This document shows, piece by piece, positions 6,043 to 8,910 of a DNA stretch of 8,910 nt. The DNA lies in contig JALRLA010000238.1 of the NCBI GenBank assembly GCA_023254645.1, positions 1 to 8,910 of the forward strand, given 5' to 3'. The stretch is from Bacteroidia bacterium. Its GTDB lineage: Bacteria; Bacteroidota; Bacteroidia; NS11-12g; UBA955. The stretch's first letter is position 1; the number at the start of each line of letters is the position of its first letter. The notes below the pieces were generated by a model. That model was not told the origin of the DNA. It worked only from the letters and a program-made list of their open reading frames with translations, and made no database searches. The translations under genes and the position numbers were made by a program.

Positions 6043-7470
6043 ATGAACAACAAGAACTACACCCGAGCCTTTGCCATATTGGTTAGCGTTTTCTTTTTCT
6101 GGGGCTTTGTAGCCGCTTCAAACGACATTCTCATCCCCGTTTTCAAAGAAAAACTGGACCTTACTCAGGCCCAAAGCCAAATGATTGCTTTCGTGTTCTA
6201 TGTGGCATACACCGTTGGGTCTTTGCTCTACCTGGGTGCTTCAAGAATCATGGGAATCGACCCCATTGTGAAATACGGATATGGAAAGGGCATTGCTGCC
6301 GGCTTGGGTCTATCGGCTCTGGGCACCTTGTTGTTCATTCCCGCTGCCAATAGCGCAAGTTTCCCCATGCTTCTCGGCGGGTTGATGGTCGTAGGTTTGG
6401 GTTTCTCTTTGCAGCAAACAGCGGCCAACCCCTTGGCCATTGCCCTTGGGCCAGCCAATACGGGTAGTCAACGCCTGAGCTTGGCCGGAGCCATCAACAA
6501 CGTAGGAACCACAGTGGGGCCTTTGCTGGTGAGCTATGCCATTTTCGGACCCATGACGGGATCAGAAACCGAAAGAATTCTGGACGTTAGCGATGTCAAA
6601 CTACCCTATCTGGCTTTGGGAGCCTTGTTTTTGTTGTTCGCTTTTGTGTTCTGGAATCTGAAAGTAGAAACCGAATCAGCGGGAGCCAACGAAGCTTCAA
6701 GCAGCGATAAAAAAGCCTTGTCTTACCCCCAATTGTGGATGGGCATGATTGCCATTTTTGTTTACGTAGGTGTCGAAGTTTCTACTGCCAGCAACCTGCC
6801 TGAACTCATGAAACAAGAAGTCGGTTTAAAGACCGAAAACATTGCCCCCTACATTTCATTGTTCTGGGCCAGTTTGATGATCGGTCGTTGGACATCGGCT
6901 TCAGGAGCTTTGGGCCTGAATGGATTCAAACGCGAAGCCATGCGTTTGATACTGCCCTTGGCCGCCTTCGGCTTGTTCTTGGCCGTCAATAGCAAAATGG
7001 GGCATGACGTATCCTCTTTCTATTCTTATTTGTCGGTCGTAGCCCTCTTGGTCATCGCCGATTTTCTTTCCAAAGGCAATCCCTCTCGCCAGCTCCTTTT
7101 GTACAGCCTCTTGGGCATAGGAGCCTTGGTTTACGGCATGTCGGCCTCAGGAATGAGTTCGGTTATGGCTTTTGTATCGGTTGGTTTGTTCTGCTCCACC
7201 TTGTGGCCCTGCATTTTCACCTTGGCTATTACCGGACTGGGCTCTCAGACTTCTCAAGGTGCCAACCTATTGGTGATGATGATCATGGGCGGCGGATTCA
7301 TCTCTGTGGCCCAAGGCTTGTTGGCTAGCCCTGATTCATTGGGGATCAAAAACAGCTACTGGGTCGGCGTAATATGCTTTGCCTACTTGGCCTTCTACGC
7401 ATGGCGCGTTGGAAAGATGTTCAAAGAGCAAGGCCTTGAAGTCAGCGCCGTAGAAGGCGGTGGCCACTAA
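6043..7470 (+). CDS. MFS sugar:proton symporter, FucP/GluP (FHS) family
   Basis: This 475-residue inner-membrane protein has about twelve hydrophobic segments in two bundles, separated by a polar loop around residues 210-228 (ESAGANEASSSDKK). The first helix ends in FFFWGFVAASNDILIPVF; D28 corresponds to the protonatable D46 of E. coli FucP. The GLGFSLQQTAANPLAIALGP segment (from 118) is the family signature. The position of the FucP proton-coupling E135 is Q125 here, as in many glucose/galactose-type members, so the substrate is more likely a hexose such as glucose, galactose or a related sugar than fucose; this is inference. No sugar-utilisation enzyme is adjacent to fix the substrate. It is the first gene of a plus-strand run with a glycosyltransferase 21 bp downstream, and ends in a short hydrophilic tail. 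Confidence 0.88.
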   Translation: MNNKNYTRAFAILVSVFFFWGFVAASNDILIPVFKEKLDLTQAQSQMIAFVFYVAYTVGSLLYLGASRIMGIDPIVKYGYGKGIAAGLGLSALGTLLFIPAANSASFPMLLGGLMVVGLGFSLQQTAANPLAIALGPANTGSQRLSLAGAINNVGTTVGPLLVSYAIFGPMTGSETERILDVSDVKLPYLALGALFLLFAFVFWNLKVETESAGANEASSSDKKALSYPQLWMGMIAIFVYVGVEVSTASNLPELMKQEVGLKTENIAPYISLFWASLMIGRWTSASGALGLNGFKREAMRLILPLAAFGLFLAVNSKMGHDVSSFYSYLSVVALLVIADFLSKGNPSRQLLLYSLLGIGALVYGMSASGMSSVMAFVSVGLFCSTLWPCIFTLAITGLGSQTSQGANLLVMMIMGGGFISVAQGLLASPDSLGIKNSYWVGVICFAYLAFYAWRVGKMFKEQGLEVSAVEGGGH

Positions 7471-7491
7471 TTCGGCTATCTTCGCAAGGGT

Positions 7492-8259
7492 ATGCCTACC
7501 CTATCGCTGGTCATCATTGCTTTCAACGAAGCCGAACGCATCGAAGCCTGCATGGCTTCAGTGGGTGGGCTTGCCGATGAAGTATTGGTGGTAGACAGTG
7601 GTTCCAAAGACGACACCGTTCGTTTGGCGAAGCAAGCGGGTGCTCGCGTCCTACACCGGCCGTTCACCAGCCACATTGACCAAAAAAACTGGGCCTGGCA
7701 ACAAAGCCAGGGAGAGTACATTTTGAGTTTGGACGCCGACGAAGCACTAAGTCCAGAATTGAAAGAAAGTATCGCCCAGGCCAAAGCCGATGGCTTCCCT
7801 GCTTACGGGTTTTCCATGAACCGAGTGAACCATTTGGGCGGCACCCCCATTAAGGGTTGCGGTTGGTATCCCGACCGAAAAATTCGCCTTTGGAAGCGAG
7901 GCGCGGCCATTTGGGGCGGTGAGAACCCTCACGACCGCATAGAAATGGGACGCGGCACAGAGCAAGCCCTGCGCGTAGACCACTTGGAGGGTGATTTGTT
8001 GCACTTCACTTACGCCAACTTGAATGAGGCCCGTCGCCAAGCCTTGAAATTTGGCCGAATTGGCGCCCAAGAAGCCGGAAACAATTTTTGGGGCTTGAAT
8101 CTGATCAAGGCCTTGGTTTCTCCGCCCGCTCGATTTGTGCGCAATTACCTATTGAAAGGCGGATGGGCCTACGGATGGAAGGGCTTCAGTCTTTGCTTTT
8201 GGCAAAGTGTCGAAGTCGCTATCAAATACTTTTTAGGAACCGCATTGTCATTCGTATGA
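7492..8259 (+). CDS. Glycosyltransferase family 2, WaaE/KdtX-like
   Basis: This 255-residue GT-A glycosyltransferase begins with the nucleotide-sugar binding strand [15 protein letters not shown]35 in [12 protein letters not shown] and the DxD-type D81-A-D83 in [10 protein letters not shown] are the usual metal and nucleotide-sugar ligands. [21 protein letters not shown] (from 130) is typical of the WaaE/KdtX group, which adds glucose or related sugars to the inner core of lipopolysaccharide; the usual histidine-acid pair reads H147-D148. The C-terminal part contains basic and aromatic helices ([20 protein letters not shown]) suited to membrane association, with no clear transmembrane anchor. 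The start ATG follows an AAGGG at 7486-7490, which is close but could aid initiation. The stop overlaps the rnhB start by four bases (ATGA). The exact donor and acceptor sugars are unknown. Confidence 0.88.
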   Translation: MPTLSLVIIAFNEAERIEACMASVGGLADEVLVVDSGSKDDTVRLAKQAGARVLHRPFTSHIDQKNWAWQQSQGEYILSLDADEALSPELKESIAQAKADGFPAYGFSMNRVNHLGGTPIKGCGWYPDRKIRLWKRGAAIWGGENPHDRIEMGRGTEQALRVDHLEGDLLHFTYANLNEARRQALKFGRIGAQEAGNNFWGLNLIKALVSPPARFVRNYLLKGGWAYGWKGFSLCFWQSVEVAIKYFLGTALSFV

Positions 8260-8855
8260 CCTTATTGAGAAACGCCAGTGGCCTTAGTTTGGAAGCGGGT
8301 TGCGACGAAGCGGGCCGCGGCTGCTTAGCGGGGCCTGTAACGGCAGCGGCGGTCATTCTTCCAGCTGATTTTCACCATCCCTGGCTCAATGATTCCAAAC
8401 AATTGAGCCAAAAGAAAAGAGAAGCCCTGCGCCCCATCATTGAGCAAGAAGCTTTGGCTTGGGCTGTTGCCGAATGCAGCCCTGCAGAAATTGATAAGCT
8501 GAACATTTTGTGGGCCTCAATCGAGGCCATGCACCGTGCATTGAGCCAGCTGAAACAAGCTCCTGAATTTATTGCTGTTGACGGCAATCGATTCAAGCCC
8601 TACGGCCAAATCCCCTATAAAACAGAGGTCAAGGGTGATGGTCGATTTTTGCATATTGCCGCAGCTTCCATTTTGGCCAAAACCCACCGTGACGAGAGAA
8701 TGCTTGAGGGGCACCATTCATTCCCGCATTACCGTTGGGACAAAAACATGGGGTACCCTACGGCCGAACACCGACAGGCCATTCGGGATCTGGGACCTTG
8801 CGAGTGGCACCGCAAATCCTTCCAATTGTTGCCCTTGCAGCAAACGCTGTTTTAA
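8256..8855 (+). CDS. rnhB: Ribonuclease HII
   Basis: This 199-residue cytoplasmic enzyme cleaves RNA in RNA-DNA hybrids and starts removal of misincorporated ribonucleotides. The signature [21 protein letters not shown] begins at residue 15, with the catalytic D17 and E18. NDSKQLS (45-51) is the second conserved block, D109 in FIAVDGN and D146 in AKTHRDE complete the four-acid metal site, and YKTEVKGDG (121-129) is the conserved basic loop. The length is normal for the family. The ATG at 8256 was chosen because the signature follows within 15 residues; the open frame extends upstream to 8088 only as an overlap on the glycosyltransferase. The ATGA overlap with the glycosyltransferase gene suggests coupled translation. 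A hairpin terminator follows within a few bases of the stop. Confidence 0.96.
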   Translation: MTLLRNASGLSLEAGCDEAGRGCLAGPVTAAAVILPADFHHPWLNDSKQLSQKKREALRPIIEQEALAWAVAECSPAEIDKLNILWASIEAMHRALSQLKQAPEFIAVDGNRFKPYGQIPYKTEVKGDGRFLHIAAASILAKTHRDERMLEGHHSFPHYRWDKNMGYPTAEHRQAIRDLGPCEWHRKSFQLLPLQQTLF

Positions 8856-8857
8856 TG

Positions 8858-8881
8858 AAAAAGGGGCCGAAGCCCCATTTT
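8858..8881. terminator. Intrinsic, possibly bidirectional terminator
   Basis: GGGGC (8863-8867), a CGAA tetraloop (8868-8871) and GCCCC (8872-8876) form a short strong hairpin flanked by A5 on the left and ATTTT on the right. It starts eight bases after the rnhB stop. The A-tract on the left means it could also end transcription of a convergent minus-strand gene. Confidence 0.8.
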
Positions 8882-8882
8882 C

Positions 8883-8910
8883 TCAATTCCGATTGAAATT
8901 GTGTGTGAAC
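8883..8910 (-). CDS. Possible 3' end of a convergent gene (partial)
   Basis: On the minus strand one frame reads F-T-H-N-F-N-R-N followed by TGA at 8885-8883, immediately beyond the two-sided terminator. The alternating polar/aromatic pattern could be the last beta strand of an outer-membrane protein, but eight codons are far too few to decide. It is listed only because the terminator geometry fits a convergent gene here. Confidence 0.25.

Noticed and set aside
7477..7484. Possible promoter TATCTTCG before the glycosyltransferase
   Set aside because: It is one base off the -7 element, has no visible -33 partner, and the 21-bp gap after the transporter fits simple co-transcription.
8088..8255. 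Longer rnhB start at 8088
   Set aside because: It would add 56 residues read out of frame through the glycosyltransferase gene; the RNase HII signature begins 15 residues after the ATG at 8256.

Overview
The window looks like a piece of a Bacteroidota chromosome, probably Flavobacteriales-like (the order is inference). The reasons are moderate GC, two exact matches to the Bacteroidota -7 promoter element TAnnTTTG, starts mostly without Shine-Dalgarno sequences, and protein families typical of the phylum: a B12-type MerR regulator, a FucP/GluP-type sugar transporter and a short class I photolyase. Nearly every base is coding. No rRNA, tRNA, insertion sequence, prophage or CRISPR array is visible, and no stretch over 300 bases lacks a gene.

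Layout. (1) 1-707, minus: a MerR-type regulator with a cobalamin-binding C-terminal half (CarH/LitR architecture), cut by the window edge. (2) 716-2915, plus: a divergent, overlapping pair made of a TIGR01777-type SDR oxidoreductase/epimerase and a deoxyribodipyrimidine photolyase. The two divergent start codons are only 8 bp apart, and a perfect 7-1-7 palindrome identical to the Fur-box consensus covers this junction. (3) 5976-2912, minus: an aminotransferase of the methionine/glutamine transaminase type, an overlapping omega-amidase, then prfB (release factor 2). prfB carries a canonical programmed +1 frameshift site and is encoded in two frames. The prfB and photolyase genes converge and share the four bases TTAA as their stop codons. 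(4) 6043-8855, plus: an MFS sugar transporter, a family 2 glycosyltransferase of the LPS-core type and rnhB (RNase HII), followed by a hairpin terminator. Beyond it, the last bases could be the tail of a convergent gene.

How the genes fit together. The left block is a plausible light-response unit: a B12-dependent photoreceptor-type repressor facing a light-dependent DNA repair enzyme and an SDR of unknown substrate. The middle block pairs a glutamine-dependent transaminase with the enzyme that hydrolyses its alpha-ketoglutaramate by-product, the known tandem for closing methionine salvage. It is followed by the autoregulated termination factor RF2. The right block is housekeeping and envelope functions. 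I see no wholly new system. The points most worth testing are the regulator/palindrome/SDR/photolyase junction and the architecture of the prfB 5' end.
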